DNA of 39,609 bases from Anaerolineae bacterium (GTDB taxonomy: Bacteria; Chloroflexota; Anaerolineae; Epilineales; Epilineaceae): assembly GCA_029262755.1 (NCBI GenBank), contig JAJCYU010000120.1, positions 1 to 39,609 of the forward strand. Reading direction: 5' to 3'. This document shows positions 14,832 through 23,480 of the stretch, one piece after another. Made by a program: the position numbers and the translations under genes. Position 1 is the stretch's first letter. Every line of letters begins with the position of its first letter. The notes beneath the pieces are model-generated. The model did not search any database and was not told the DNA's origin. It was given only the letters and a program-made list of their open reading frames with translations.

Positions 14832-16292
14832 ATGATCCGATCGCGCGTTCTGTCTTTCATGCTGATGTTCGCTGTGCTTGCTGCGTTCACGGGCGCCTGC
14901 GCGGCCGGGGACACGGACGCACCGGCAGCCGTCGATTCCGCCGTGACCGAAGCCTCGGCGGCCGAAGGTGCCTTGGCGCAACCGGCCGTCCCCGTCCAAC
15001 CCGATGCCGACGCTGCCATCCCAACGTCCTCGTCGGAGGCGGTCGTCGAAGAAGCAGTGCCGGCGGAGGACGACCCCGGGTCGGCACCGCCCGACGCAGC
15101 GGTGCCCGAGCCGGTCGACTCCGACTCCGATGCGGAAGCCCCCGCGCCCGCCGCGGAGATCGACACCGCTTCCGCGGACGCCGATCTGGAGCCCGCGGAG
15201 GCCACGCTCGATTCCGCCTCCGCCGAGGTCGAAGCGCCCCCTGTGCCCGAGGACGGCGGGCCGGCGGCGGCAAGCGTCGACCCGGCATCCGTGCCGGTTG
15301 AAGGCGATCCGTTGCAACCGGGTGCTCCGGACGAGGCGGTCAGCTTTGCATTGCCGCCCGGCTATGAGGTGGGCAATCCCGCCACGCATCCCCTGGCCAT
15401 CGAACGGCTGCGCGGCTTGAGCTATCCCGGCAGCGACCTGGTGGTGGTGCAGGAGCTGCCCGCGGGCAGCAACTACTCCCGTTCGGTCGCCACCTACCAG
15501 TCCGACGGGCTCACGATTCGCGGCCTGCTGACCATCCCGAATGGCGAGCGGCCGCCCACCGGCTGGCCCGTGGTCATCTTCAACCATGGCTACATTCCCC
15601 CCGCGCAGTACCGCACGACGGAACGCTACGTCGCCTACCAGGACGCCTTTGCGCGCGCAGGCTACATCACCTACAAGTCGGATTACCGCGGCCACGGGAG
15701 CTCGGAAGGCGAGTCGGGCAGCTCGCGCGGCACGCCCGACTACACCGTCGACGTCATGAACGCGCTGGCCTCCGTAGAGCGCCATCCAGACTCCGACCCG
15801 GAGCGAATCGGCATGTGGGGCCATTCCATGGGCGGTCTTGTCACCCTCAAGAGCATGGTGATCAGCGACCGGATCAAGGCCGGGGTCATCTGGGCGGGCG
15901 TGGTGGCCTCCTATCCGGATCTGTACAACCGGCTTGGGCGTAGCGACCAACCCTCCAGCGGATCGCAGGACCGGTCCGGCCGTCGTGGATGGCGCACCGA
16001 GCTTGTCGAGCTCTTCGGCCCGCCGGAGGAAAACGCCGCGGGTTGGGATGCCGTCTCACCCAACGCACACCTCGCCGCGATCTCGGGGCCGCTGCAGTTG
16101 CACCATGGCACCGCGGACAGCTCCGTGCCGGTGATCTATTCCACACGGCTTCAGGAGCAGATGGAGGCGGCGGGCCGGCCTTCCGAGACCTTCGTCTACG
16201 AGGGCGACGACCACAACCTGGCCGGAAACTTGTCGACTGCGCTGGCACGGTCCGTAGAGTTCTTCGACCGGCATGTGAAGGGTGGGGGATGA
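14832..16292 (+). CDS. Lipoprotein alpha/beta hydrolase (dipeptidyl-peptidase/esterase type)
   Basis: The protein has 486 residues. The signal peptide ends in a lipobox, FTGAC, so it should be lipid-anchored outside the membrane. An acidic Ala/Pro/Asp/Glu linker of about 145 residues follows, and then an alpha/beta hydrolase domain (about 195-486). It has the oxyanion-region strand WPVVIFNHGY, the nucleophile elbow GHSMGG with S332, the acid D429 in HHGTADSSVP and the base H461 in GDDHNL, a complete triad. YRGHGSSEG fits the S9-peptidase or dienelactone-hydrolase-like group. It probably hydrolyses peptides or esters outside the cell; substrate unknown. The ATG at 14832 has AAGGAGA six bases upstream. 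The much longer frame starting at 14475 is not used because it lacks a signal peptide at its start. Confidence 0.85.
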   Translation: MIRSRVLSFMLMFAVLAAFTGACAAGDTDAPAAVDSAVTEASAAEGALAQPAVPVQPDADAAIPTSSSEAVVEEAVPAEDDPGSAPPDAAVPEPVDSDSDAEAPAPAAEIDTASADADLEPAEATLDSASAEVEAPPVPEDGGPAAASVDPASVPVEGDPLQPGAPDEAVSFALPPGYEVGNPATHPLAIERLRGLSYPGSDLVVVQELPAGSNYSRSVATYQSDGLTIRGLLTIPNGERPPTGWPVVIFNHGYIPPAQYRTTERYVAYQDAFARAGYITYKSDYRGHGSSEGESGSSRGTPDYTVDVMNALASVERHPDSDPERIGMWGHSMGGLVTLKSMVISDRIKAGVIWAGVVASYPDLYNRLGRSDQPSSGSQDRSGRRGWRTELVELFGPPEENAAGWDAVSPNAHLAAISGPLQLHHGTADSSVPVIYSTRLQEQMEAAGRPSETFVYEGDDHNLAGNLSTALARSVEFFDRHVKGGG

Positions 16293-16375
16293 GGTAGGGG
16301 ATGAGCGGCCGTCCGGTGCTCCATCCCGGCCCGCCCGGCGCCGGGCGCGTACCCGAGAGACCGTAGGAGCGAACG

Positions 16376-16672
16376 ATGCCTTCGCAAGACTTGTCGAGCC
16401 TGGACCGACCCATCCAGCCCATGCCCGATTTCGTGCGGAAGGCGCTCGAAGCGCGTGGCTTGTGGGGCGCGTACGCGTTGCGGCCGCCCTACCAGCGCAA
16501 CGACTACCTGGGCTGGATCCATCGCGCCAAGCGCGAGGCGACGAAGGCCAAGCGCTTGGCGCAGATGCTCGAGGAGCTCGAGGCCGGCGACGTGTACATG
16601 AAGATGGATTGGCGCGGCGGTGCGGCGGACGATCGTAGCGCGGATGATGGTACGGCGGGCGGTGGTCGCTAG
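16376..16672 (+). CDS. YdeI/OmdA-like small protein
   Basis: This 98-residue protein carries the motif of the YdeI/OmpD-associated (OmdA) family. A short N-terminal helix, PDFVRKALEARGLW, leads to RPPYQRNDYLGWIHRAKREA, then TKAKRLAQMLEELEAGD. In that family the R-x2-Y-x3-I-x2-AK-x2-ET-x-x-R pattern defines a helical domain linked to envelope stress and peptide resistance, with no known reaction. The C-terminal 25 residues are low-complexity Gly/Asp. TAGGAG lies six bases before the ATG. It follows the hydrolase by 84 bp and may share its transcript. Confidence 0.75.
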   Translation: MPSQDLSSLDRPIQPMPDFVRKALEARGLWGAYALRPPYQRNDYLGWIHRAKREATKAKRLAQMLEELEAGDVYMKMDWRGGAADDRSADDGTAGGGR

Positions 16673-16777
16673 GCTGGAACGGGATAGCAGCGGTCGGGGC
16701 AGTGGCGGTTCTGCCGAAGACGGTTGGCCTCAGTGCCTCCCTTGACCGGCAGGTAGCATTTCAGCCAACGACGGGAA

Positions 16778-16810
16778 CGAGGGCCGGCTCTCAAAAAGAA
16801 CCGGCCCTCG
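16778..16810. terminator. Perfect 10-bp hairpin between convergent genes
   Basis: CGAGGGCCGG (16778-16787) pairs exactly with CCGGCCCTCG (16801-16810) across a 13-base A-rich loop. It lies between the 3' ends of the YdeI-like gene and the vWA gene, the place for a bidirectional terminator. Neither side has a T tract, so termination would need Rho or be partial. Confidence 0.6.
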
Positions 16811-16891
16811 AACCAACCAACGAACTAAGTACTCATCGTTCCTTCAGAGCGAATCGGGCTGCAATCGCCCCACGGATTCGCAGGTCAGCCT

Positions 16892-19800
16892 CTACGGACA
16901 GCCGGGGATGCTCGCCTGGATCTCGGCGTAGATACCGGCCAGGGCGCCCGTGTCCGGGGCGAAGAAGTAGCGGCCCGCGTCGCCCGCGACGTCGGCCAGC
17001 AGCGCCGCGTCGGCGCCCTCGCCCAGCCCGACCGCGTAGACCGTGATGCCGGCCGCGCGCGCCGCGGCGCCCGCGGTGTAGGCGGTGTCCGGCTCGATGG
17101 TCTGCTGCCCGTCGGAGAGCAGAACGATGACGTGGCCCGCGCCGGGGCGGCCCTGCTCGGCGAGGACGCGCGTCGCCGTGGTCAGGCCACGGTCAATGCG
17201 AGTGCCGTTGCGCGCCGCGATGCGCGCGACGGCGGCCTCAAGCGCGCCGCGATCGTCCGTCATGCGTTGCACGACCGTTGCCTCCGTCGCGAAGTCGACG
17301 ACGGCCACGCGGTCGTAGTTCGTACGCAGGTCCGTGTTGTCGATGAAGCCGCGCATGCTGGCCTTGGCCGCGGCCAGCTTCTCGCCGCTGCCCTCGGCCA
17401 TCGAGGAGGAGACGTCGACGACGAGCGTAATGTCGAAGCGACGCTTGACGGGGAAGCAGGCGGCGTTGCCGGTCCAGGGAAGGTAGATCGCGACCGGCTC
17501 CGGTGTGGGCGTCGGCGGCAAGGGGGTCTGGGTGGCCGGCACCGGGGTGGCGGTCGGCGTTTCGGCCGGCGGGATGACCTCAAGTTGTGGGATCGGGAAG
17601 GTGAGCGTTTGGGCCTGGCCCCAACCGTCGGTGAACGCGGCCACCAGGGAATCGGCGATCGGCATCGTGCCGCCGACCTGGGGCTCGATCGCGACACCGT
17701 AGGCGCCGCCGTTGAAGCCCATCTCCGGTTGGGTCCATGCGAGATTGGGCGCGCTCCATACACCATCGCCCGTGCCGACGATCGTTGCCTCGTCCGGTGT
17801 GATGTCGGCCGGGACCTGGTAGGTCAGCGTGATGTCCGTGGCCAGGTTGGCCGGCGGCTCGTAGAGCACCATGCGGCGGTGCGCCTCGGCGCTGCCGAAG
17901 AGGGCGTCCTCGTCGCTGGAGGCGAGGTCGAAGGCGCCGAAGCTGTTGATCACGATGATCGTGACGCCGTTCTGGCGCAGCAGGAGCGCGGTGTCCTCCG
18001 CGGGCGGGATGCCCTGGCATTGGCCGGGAAAGAACTCGTTCTCCGGGTTGCAGTAGTCGGCGTTGAGGATGACGAGCACCTTGCGGCGGGTGTCGTCGTC
18101 GAAGAGCGTGAAGGCTTCCTCCATGCCGTCCTTGAGGCGCTGTTTGACGTTCTCGTTGGGCGGGTTGAAGCGGGTGATGTTCTCGGTGGCCTCGAAGTAG
18201 GCGTCGCGGTCGTTGGTCAGCGGCAGGTCGACGGTCGTGCCCGTGTAGAAGGACACGATGCCCGCCCGGTGCTTGCTGAAGTTCACGCGGCTGACGAGCT
18301 GCTTCATCTCCGTGATCAAGGTGCGGGCCGGATCGACGCCCTGCTGCAGGCGGCCGAAGTACGGCACGGTAACCACGATATCGGCCGGCTCTTCGAAGAT
18401 GCCGCACTTGCCGAGCATCGAGATCGAGATGGCCGAGGTGGCGCCGAGGTCGAGCGTGGTCGGCGACGCGGTCGTCTCACCCACGAACTCGCAGGCGCCG
18501 TCGCCGGGGACCGGCAACACCAGGCGGTCGGAGGAGGGCGCGAAGACCGTGATCAGGCTGGACTGTGCGTCCGCGACATACACGCGGCCGCTGCCGTCGA
18601 CGGTGAGGTCGGAGAGCGTCGTGGGATCCGAGAAGTCGAGCGGGCGGCCGTCCAGACGGGCGGTGATCGTACCGTCGTCGGCGTAGCGTTCGATGGAGCC
18701 GGGCTCGCGCAAGACGTACACGGCGCCGTCGGGCGACGGCGGGCCGCCTGCAACGCGGCGTGCGTCGAAGGCGACGGGCACATCGACGATCGGCGTGCCG
18801 TCGGGGGCCATGATGCGCACCAGGTCCTCGAAGTCATCGAGGGCGAAGATGCGGCCGTCCGTGGCCACCTTGAGGTCCGTGTACGGGTTGGCGCTGCCGT
18901 CGTCCGGTAGCTCGATGGGCGGCTGGAGCTCGCGGCCCTCTTCGTTGTAGCGGACGATCTGCACGTTCTGCGTACGCTGCTGCTCCACAACGTCCACGCG
19001 GACGACGAGCAGCTCCTTCGTGACGTGGTTCCAGGCGAGCGCGGGCACCTCGATCTCCTCGAACGAAGAGACGAGGGGGTCGGTCCAGATCGGCTCGATC
19101 ACCGTCTCCGTGCCCTGCTGGGAGCGCCGCTCGACGTTCTGGAACCGGCCGATCCCGCCCTCCACGACGAAGTTGCCGCCGGAGCGCTGGCCGTTGAGGT
19201 AGTAGCCGTAGATCTCACCGAGCACGTCGCCGCCCGACGCTTGGATCACTTGGAAGAACTCGAAGTCACCGCCGAAGCTGCCCGACGAGCTGGCGCGCTC
19301 CGACGTGGCCACCTGTTGGCCCTCCAGATCGAAGTAGCGCAGCTGCGCCGAGTTGTCCGACACGAAGAGGTGGTTGGTGCTGGGCATCGTGATGCGGTTG
19401 GGCGCGAAGAGCAGCGGGTTGTCGGAGTTCTCGTTGGACGCCGCTTCCCAGATCGTTTCGACGGACTTCAACGATTCGTCGCCGTACTTCACGATGACCG
19501 GGGTGGTGTCCAGCTCCGTGCGCTTCTCGCCGCAGCGGCCCGTGTTGGGGTCGTTCTGGGCGAGCGCGTAGTAGTCCTGCGTCATGGCGTTGAGGCGGGG
19601 CAGGGTGACGGTGTCCTTGCAGATCGAGCGCGAGTTCGCGCTGGCCGCGATGGCGAAGTCGTAGTCGCGGCCGTCCAAGATGCAGGCCTGCGTCGCTTCG
19701 CCGATGAAGACCTTGTCGCCGCCCATGGCGTTCATGCGCGTCGCGCGGCAGCTGTTATCGCCTTGGGTGTACCTGGGGTTGAGCAGGTCGTAGGACCGGC

Positions 19801-20572
19801 GCAGGGTGAAGGCGGGCGGCGGGGTCTCGCCGCCGAGCTCCTCGGCCGTCGCAAGGTCGAACAGCTGCACGCGCGCACCGCGCTTGTCGCCGACGGCCAA
19901 CACCCGTCCGTCGGGTGAAACGTCGAGGTCGGAGACGTTCGTGAACTGACCGGCGTCTAGCCCGCGCTCCCCGATGCGGAAGAGCTCCTGCCCGCTGAAG
20001 ACGTCGATCACGGAGACGTTGCTCTCGTCCGCGTCGAAGAGGTACACGCGGCCGTCCAGGGAGGCGGCGATGCTGGTGGCGTTGATGTCCTCCCACTGCC
20101 CGGCGTAGCTGCCGTCCATGCGATACATCACGACCCGCTCGACGGCCGGGTCGAGCACGTACAGGCGCTCGGCGGAGAAGGGGAAGCCCGGCACTGTCGG
20201 ATCGGGTCCAATAGCGAGCTTACCGACGCGGCCCAGCTGCTGCGGGAAGCCGCCCATTACCCCGAAGGGCGTCGAGAAGACGCCGGTGGGAAGCAGACGG
20301 TGCACGCCCCCGATGCCTTCATCCGCGATGAACACGGTGCCGTCGCGCGAGAAGACAAGGTCATTGGGCGACTGGAACAGGCCCTCCGCCGTCGAATCAC
20401 GCACCGGCCATTGGTCGACCATCTGATAGGCGAGCAGCGATTCGGTCTCTTGGGCGGTCACCGCATCCGTGCGGGGCAGTGCAACGGCGGCGCAAACGAG
20501 CGCGATGAGGGTGGCGGCCACGGCAGATGCACGACGTGGTGACAGAGTATTCCAAGGCAAACGAGGAGACAT
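16892..20572 (-). CDS. Secreted beta-propeller/vWA protein with a second, degenerate vWA-like domain
   Basis: The protein has 1226 residues. After a signal peptide (about 1-42) comes a long NHL/beta-propeller-like region (about 45-690) with repeats such as SPDGRVLAVGD and SGRVYVADAQSS. A vWA-like segment (about 715-890) has the right strand order (AGIVSFYTGTTVDLPL, RKVLVILNAD, GVTIIVIN) but no DxSxS metal site. A Pro/Thr linker and the motif IYLPWTG (1029-1035) follow. A canonical vWA domain (about 1045-1226) has the metal site D1053-V-S-S-S, NGTRIDRG and LLSDG. vWA domains bind ligands through a metal ion, so this is probably a surface adhesion or scaffold protein. The ATG at 20572 has GAAAGGA seven bases upstream; the longer frame to 20806 is rejected. 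A 15-bp minisatellite lies just upstream of the ribosome binding site. Confidence 0.85.
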   Translation of the reverse strand: MSPRLPWNTLSPRRASAVAATLIALVCAAVALPRTDAVTAQETESLLAYQMVDQWPVRDSTAEGLFQSPNDLVFSRDGTVFIADEGIGGVHRLLPTGVFSTPFGVMGGFPQQLGRVGKLAIGPDPTVPGFPFSAERLYVLDPAVERVVMYRMDGSYAGQWEDINATSIAASLDGRVYLFDADESNVSVIDVFSGQELFRIGERGLDAGQFTNVSDLDVSPDGRVLAVGDKRGARVQLFDLATAEELGGETPPPAFTLRRSYDLLNPRYTQGDNSCRATRMNAMGGDKVFIGEATQACILDGRDYDFAIAASANSRSICKDTVTLPRLNAMTQDYYALAQNDPNTGRCGEKRTELDTTPVIVKYGDESLKSVETIWEAASNENSDNPLLFAPNRITMPSTNHLFVSDNSAQLRYFDLEGQQVATSERASSSGSFGGDFEFFQVIQASGGDVLGEIYGYYLNGQRSGGNFVVEGGIGRFQNVERRSQQGTETVIEPIWTDPLVSSFEEIEVPALAWNHVTKELLVVRVDVVEQQRTQNVQIVRYNEEGRELQPPIELPDDGSANPYTDLKVATDGRIFALDDFEDLVRIMAPDGTPIVDVPVAFDARRVAGGPPSPDGAVYVLREPGSIERYADDGTITARLDGRPLDFSDPTTLSDLTVDGSGRVYVADAQSSLITVFAPSSDRLVLPVPGDGACEFVGETTASPTTLDLGATSAISISMLGKCGIFEEPADIVVTVPYFGRLQQGVDPARTLITEMKQLVSRVNFSKHRAGIVSFYTGTTVDLPLTNDRDAYFEATENITRFNPPNENVKQRLKDGMEEAFTLFDDDTRRKVLVILNADYCNPENEFFPGQCQGIPPAEDTALLLRQNGVTIIVINSFGAFDLASSDEDALFGSAEAHRRMVLYEPPANLATDITLTYQVPADITPDEATIVGTGDGVWSAPNLAWTQPEMGFNGGAYGVAIEPQVGGTMPIADSLVAAFTDGWGQAQTLTFPIPQLEVIPPAETPTATPVPATQTPLPPTPTPEPVAIYLPWTGNAACFPVKRRFDITLVVDVSSSMAEGSGEKLAAAKASMRGFIDNTDLRTNYDRVAVVDFATEATVVQRMTDDRGALEAAVARIAARNGTRIDRGLTTATRVLAEQGRPGAGHVIVLLSDGQQTIEPDTAYTAGAAARAAGITVYAVGLGEGADAALLADVAGDAGRYFFAPDTGALAGIYAEIQASIPGCP

Positions 20573-21026
20573 GCAGGTGTCCTTTCGAGGCGCAGGGGCT
20601 TGAGGCGCTGGGATACGAGGCGCTGGGGTGGGAGGCGCTGGGATTCGAGACAAAGGGGCAGGGCGATGCGGCGGTCGGACAGACGGTGGGCTTGTGGGAG
20701 GGCCGGTGCCGACGCAGCACGGCGCAACCAGAGGGGATGGGGCATGGGATCGGAGCTGGGTTACGCACGAAGTGTGCTTCGGGTTGTCGGTGCGATTTTC
20801 CGGCACCGGGACGTTTGCGCTCGGTACACGCTAGATCGCCGACGCCTGTCCTTCGACGCGCGGGGAGCACAGAGTCTTATCCTTTCTTCGCAATTGGGTT
20901 CGGTGTGGGGCGTACCCTTTTCAAGGAACCACGTGTCTACTTCCAGAGGACGGTGCTGACACCACGGGGGCCACGCAACCATCTGCAGCAGTATCGTCGC
21001 AGGACCACGCCCTTCGGAGAGACGCG
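20573..21026. other. Divergent intergenic region between the vWA and CARDB genes
   Basis: About 450 bp hold no supported gene. The left end carries the ribosome binding site of the vWA gene and the 15-bp tandem repeat. The rest is mixed sequence, and I found no -35/-10 pair good enough to report. Confidence 0.45.
20587..20646. repeat. 15-bp minisatellite, four units, in the 5' leader of the vWA gene
   Basis: On the plus strand the units are GAGGCGCAGGGGCTT, GAGGCGCTGGGATAC, GAGGCGCTGGGGTGG and GAGGCGCTGGGATTC, with a decayed fifth copy after them. The array ends two bases from the Shine-Dalgarno of the minus-strand gene. Read on the plus strand it would encode Glu-Ala-Leu-Gly-aromatic pentapeptides, but no supported gene uses that frame. 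Confidence 0.8.
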
Positions 21027-22388
21027 ATGAAGAACGCTCAGGCGGAACACGGTCGAAGGGAGCGAGGGCGTCGAGTCCTCGTGTACGCGCTGGTTCTGCT
21101 GGTAGGTGGGGCAGCCGCCCGTGGGGTCGATGCATCCCGCGCATCGCGCTTGGCGCAGGTCGCTACGGCGACCCCCGTGCCCGCCATGTCTGATCTCGAG
21201 TTGGGCGAGGTGGTGATCACGTCTCGGCCGGGCGTCGTGTGTGGGCGGACCGCGAGGGGGTTGTTGTTTCGTTTCGCGAACGTTGGCCACGGGCCGGCGT
21301 CAGGCTTTCTGGTGCGGGCCGGCGATCGCTGGCTCGCGGGTGGTCGTGTGGCGGCCGGAGCCAATGGCTGGGTCTGGTTCGATGGCCTGACATCGACCGA
21401 CGTATTGCGGGTGGTTGTGGACGATGCGGATCAGGTGCTCGAGCTCGACGAAGGCAACAACGAGCGGACGGCGCGGCCGGATGAGGGTCCGATCCCCAAC
21501 TGGCCTACGTGCACACCGACGGCGGTGGCCACGGGTCCGCGGCCGACCGCGACCGCGCGACCGGATCTGCTCGCGGAGATTCTCTCCGTCAGCGTCGCGC
21601 CCGATTGGCGCTGCGAGGACACGCCTGTGTTGGGGCTGCGCGCGCAGTTTCGATTCGAAGACGGTGTGGATACGCCGGCCTTTGTGGTGACGACCAACGG
21701 CACGCCGCGCGCGCACGATGGACGCGCATTCCGCTCCCGCGGCACCACCTGGGTTCCGGGCTTTCGTGCGGAGGGGGGCAACGAGTTGGTCGTCGACGCG
21801 GCGGAGCAGGTCGACGAGGCGGATGAGACGAACAACCATCTGGCGGGGGGCACGCCGCTGCCCCTTCCGACGTTGCCGCCCTGCCCTCCCGGACCCAATC
21901 CCGAGGATCTGCCCGATCTGGTGATCGGAGACACACGATGGGTGCACAAGGGCTTCAACGGCATCTGCATCCCGGCCGACGAGGGTATCGAGCTGCGGCT
22001 GGCGGTGTGGAATCGCGGCGGGTCGACGGCCGGGCCATTCCTGGTCCGCATGCGTACCTCCGGCCGCACATGGCGCGTCGAAGGCCTTGCGCCGGGCACC
22101 GTGGTACGGCTCGAGCCGCAATCGGGCTGGCGTGCAGGCGATTTTCCGCTCGAGATCGAGGTCGATCCGGACAACGAAGTGCCAGAGTCCGACGAAACGA
22201 ACAACCGGCGGTCGTTGCCGACCCCGCCACCCTTCACGCCGCCGCCCTTCTGCACGGCGACACCGACGGGAGGCGGACCGACGGTCACCTCGCGCGTGCC
22301 GACGCCGACGGGTACCGTTCCATCGACGACGGCTACCCCAACGGCCGATCCGGTGTACGTGCCGCTTTCGATTCGGGAGGCGCGGTAG
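21027..22388 (+). CDS. Secreted protein with three CARDB repeats, each with one cysteine pair
   Basis: The protein has 453 residues. A signal peptide (about 13-37) precedes three CARDB-like beta-sandwich repeats (about 56-164, 180-288 and 296-411). Each repeat ends with the family's closing strand and Asn-Asn turn: VLELDEGNNE, VDEADETNNH and VPESDETNNR. The protein has exactly six cysteines, two per repeat (72/162, 196/286, 314/409), spaced 90, 90 and 95 residues apart, which suggests one disulfide in each. A short Thr/Pro linker leads to the tail VYVPLSIREAR. CARDB domains are cell-adhesion-related modules in bacterial surface proteins; no catalytic residues are present. The ATG is preceded by GGAGAGACGCG. 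It is divergent from the vWA gene, and the two may act at the same surface. Confidence 0.8.
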   Translation: MKNAQAEHGRRERGRRVLVYALVLLVGGAAARGVDASRASRLAQVATATPVPAMSDLELGEVVITSRPGVVCGRTARGLLFRFANVGHGPASGFLVRAGDRWLAGGRVAAGANGWVWFDGLTSTDVLRVVVDDADQVLELDEGNNERTARPDEGPIPNWPTCTPTAVATGPRPTATARPDLLAEILSVSVAPDWRCEDTPVLGLRAQFRFEDGVDTPAFVVTTNGTPRAHDGRAFRSRGTTWVPGFRAEGGNELVVDAAEQVDEADETNNHLAGGTPLPLPTLPPCPPGPNPEDLPDLVIGDTRWVHKGFNGICIPADEGIELRLAVWNRGGSTAGPFLVRMRTSGRTWRVEGLAPGTVVRLEPQSGWRAGDFPLEIEVDPDNEVPESDETNNRRSLPTPPPFTPPPFCTATPTGGGPTVTSRVPTPTGTVPSTTATPTADPVYVPLSIREAR

Positions 22389-22394
22389 GAGGGG

Positions 22395-22418
22395 GCATGC
22401 GAATCGTGGATCGCATGC
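22395..22418 (+). terminator. Perfect 8-bp hairpin just after the CARDB gene
   Basis: GCATGCGA (22395-22402) pairs exactly with TCGCATGC (22411-22418) across an 8-base loop, starting seven bases past the stop codon. Its position suggests a transcript-end hairpin. No T tract follows. Confidence 0.5.
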
Positions 22419-22526
22419 AGTAGCATCCATTCGGCGAGTATCCACCCGGCCACGGCGCCTCGCGCTGCTCGTCTCTCCCCGTGCCTGCTACTGCTGAGGG
22501 AAAGACGCCCAAGGACGCAGACGACC

Positions 22527-23408
22527 ATGCCCGAGCTCCCCGAGATCGAAGCCTACCGCGCTGCCCTGCGAGCACGCGTCGAAGGCGAGGTCATCGAACG
22601 CGTGCGCAATCGGTCCGTCTCGTTGCTCAAGACGTGGGATCCGCCGCTGGAGGCCGCGCACGGCCGGCGCGTGCTCGACGTGCGGCGATTGGGGAAGCGT
22701 ATCGTGCTGGGGCTGGAGGACGAACTCTTCCTGGTCGTGCACTTGATGGTCGCCGGGCGGCTAGCATGGCTCGCTCCGGGGGCGGCGATCCCCAAGAAGT
22801 ACGGGCAGGCGGCCTTCGACTTTTCAGGCGGGACGCTGCTGCTGACCGAGGCGGGGACGAAGCGCAGGGCGTCGCTGCACGTGGTTCGCGGCGAGGACGG
22901 GCTGGCGGCGCTGGATCCGGGCGGGGTCGAGATCGCGGACGTATCGGCGCCGGACTTCGCGCTGCGCCTGCGCGCAGCACGGCACACCCTCAAGCGTGCG
23001 TTGAGCGACGCGCGCATCCTGAGCGGCATCGGCGGCGCCTTCGCCGACGAGATCCTGCACCGTGCGCGCCTGTCGCCGATGCAGCTGACGACGAACCTCA
23101 GCGACGAGGAGATGGCACGACTGTGGTCGGCGGCGCGTGCGACCATGGCGGAGTGGGAGGCACTACGCGTGGCGGAGACCGGCGACGGCTTCCCGACAAA
23201 GGTGACGGCCTTCCATCCGAGGATGGCCGTCCACGGCAAGTACGGCGAGCCGTGTCCGGTGTGCGGTGCGCCCGTTCAGCGCATCGTCTACGCCAGTCGC
23301 GAGACGAACTACTGCCCCGGCTGCCAGACGGACGGGCGGATCCTCAGGGACCGAGCGCTCAGCCGGCTGCTGCGCGAGACGTTTCCGAAGCACTTGGATG
23401 AGCTGTAG
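22527..23408 (+). CDS. Formamidopyrimidine-DNA glycosylase family (Fpg/MutM or Nei-like)
   Basis: The protein has 293 residues. The N terminus MPELPEIEAY supplies the catalytic Pro2 and Glu3, and K57 (LGKRIVLGL) is in place. The C-terminal zinc finger is complete, with C243, C246, C263 and C266 in CPVCG...YCPGCQ, and includes R258. The family removes oxidised bases such as 8-oxoguanine and cuts the strand. Two departures are seen. The helix-two-turn-helix Asn of the usual G-[IL]-G-N motif is Gly (GIGGAFADEIL, G170), and the protein runs 27 residues past the last zinc Cys. It resembles the longer Fpg subgroup, so activity on 8-oxoguanine is likely but not certain. It is probably expressed alone or with the downstream YrdB gene. 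Confidence 0.9.
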   Translation: MPELPEIEAYRAALRARVEGEVIERVRNRSVSLLKTWDPPLEAAHGRRVLDVRRLGKRIVLGLEDELFLVVHLMVAGRLAWLAPGAAIPKKYGQAAFDFSGGTLLLTEAGTKRRASLHVVRGEDGLAALDPGGVEIADVSAPDFALRLRAARHTLKRALSDARILSGIGGAFADEILHRARLSPMQLTTNLSDEEMARLWSAARATMAEWEALRVAETGDGFPTKVTAFHPRMAVHGKYGEPCPVCGAPVQRIVYASRETNYCPGCQTDGRILRDRALSRLLRETFPKHLDEL

Positions 23409-23480
23409 GAAGGACACGAATCGCTTCGGAAACGCAGGCGCACGCAAGCACAAGGCGTGACACGCAACTAGGAGATTACC

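Noticed and set aside
14772-15950. 392-codon frame opposite the lipoprotein hydrolase
   Set aside because: Gly/Arg/Val-rich shadow; the hydrolase on the plus strand has a full catalytic triad and signal peptide.
17132-18910. 592-codon open frame on the plus strand opposite the vWA gene
   Set aside because: Arg/Val/Asp/Gly-rich shadow with no ribosome binding site; the minus strand encodes a clear vWA protein.
20527-21030. Plus-strand frame encoding Glu-Ala-Leu-Gly-x pentapeptide repeats
   Set aside because: It starts inside the signal-peptide region of the vWA gene on the other strand and has no ribosome binding site; the repeats follow from the 15-bp array.
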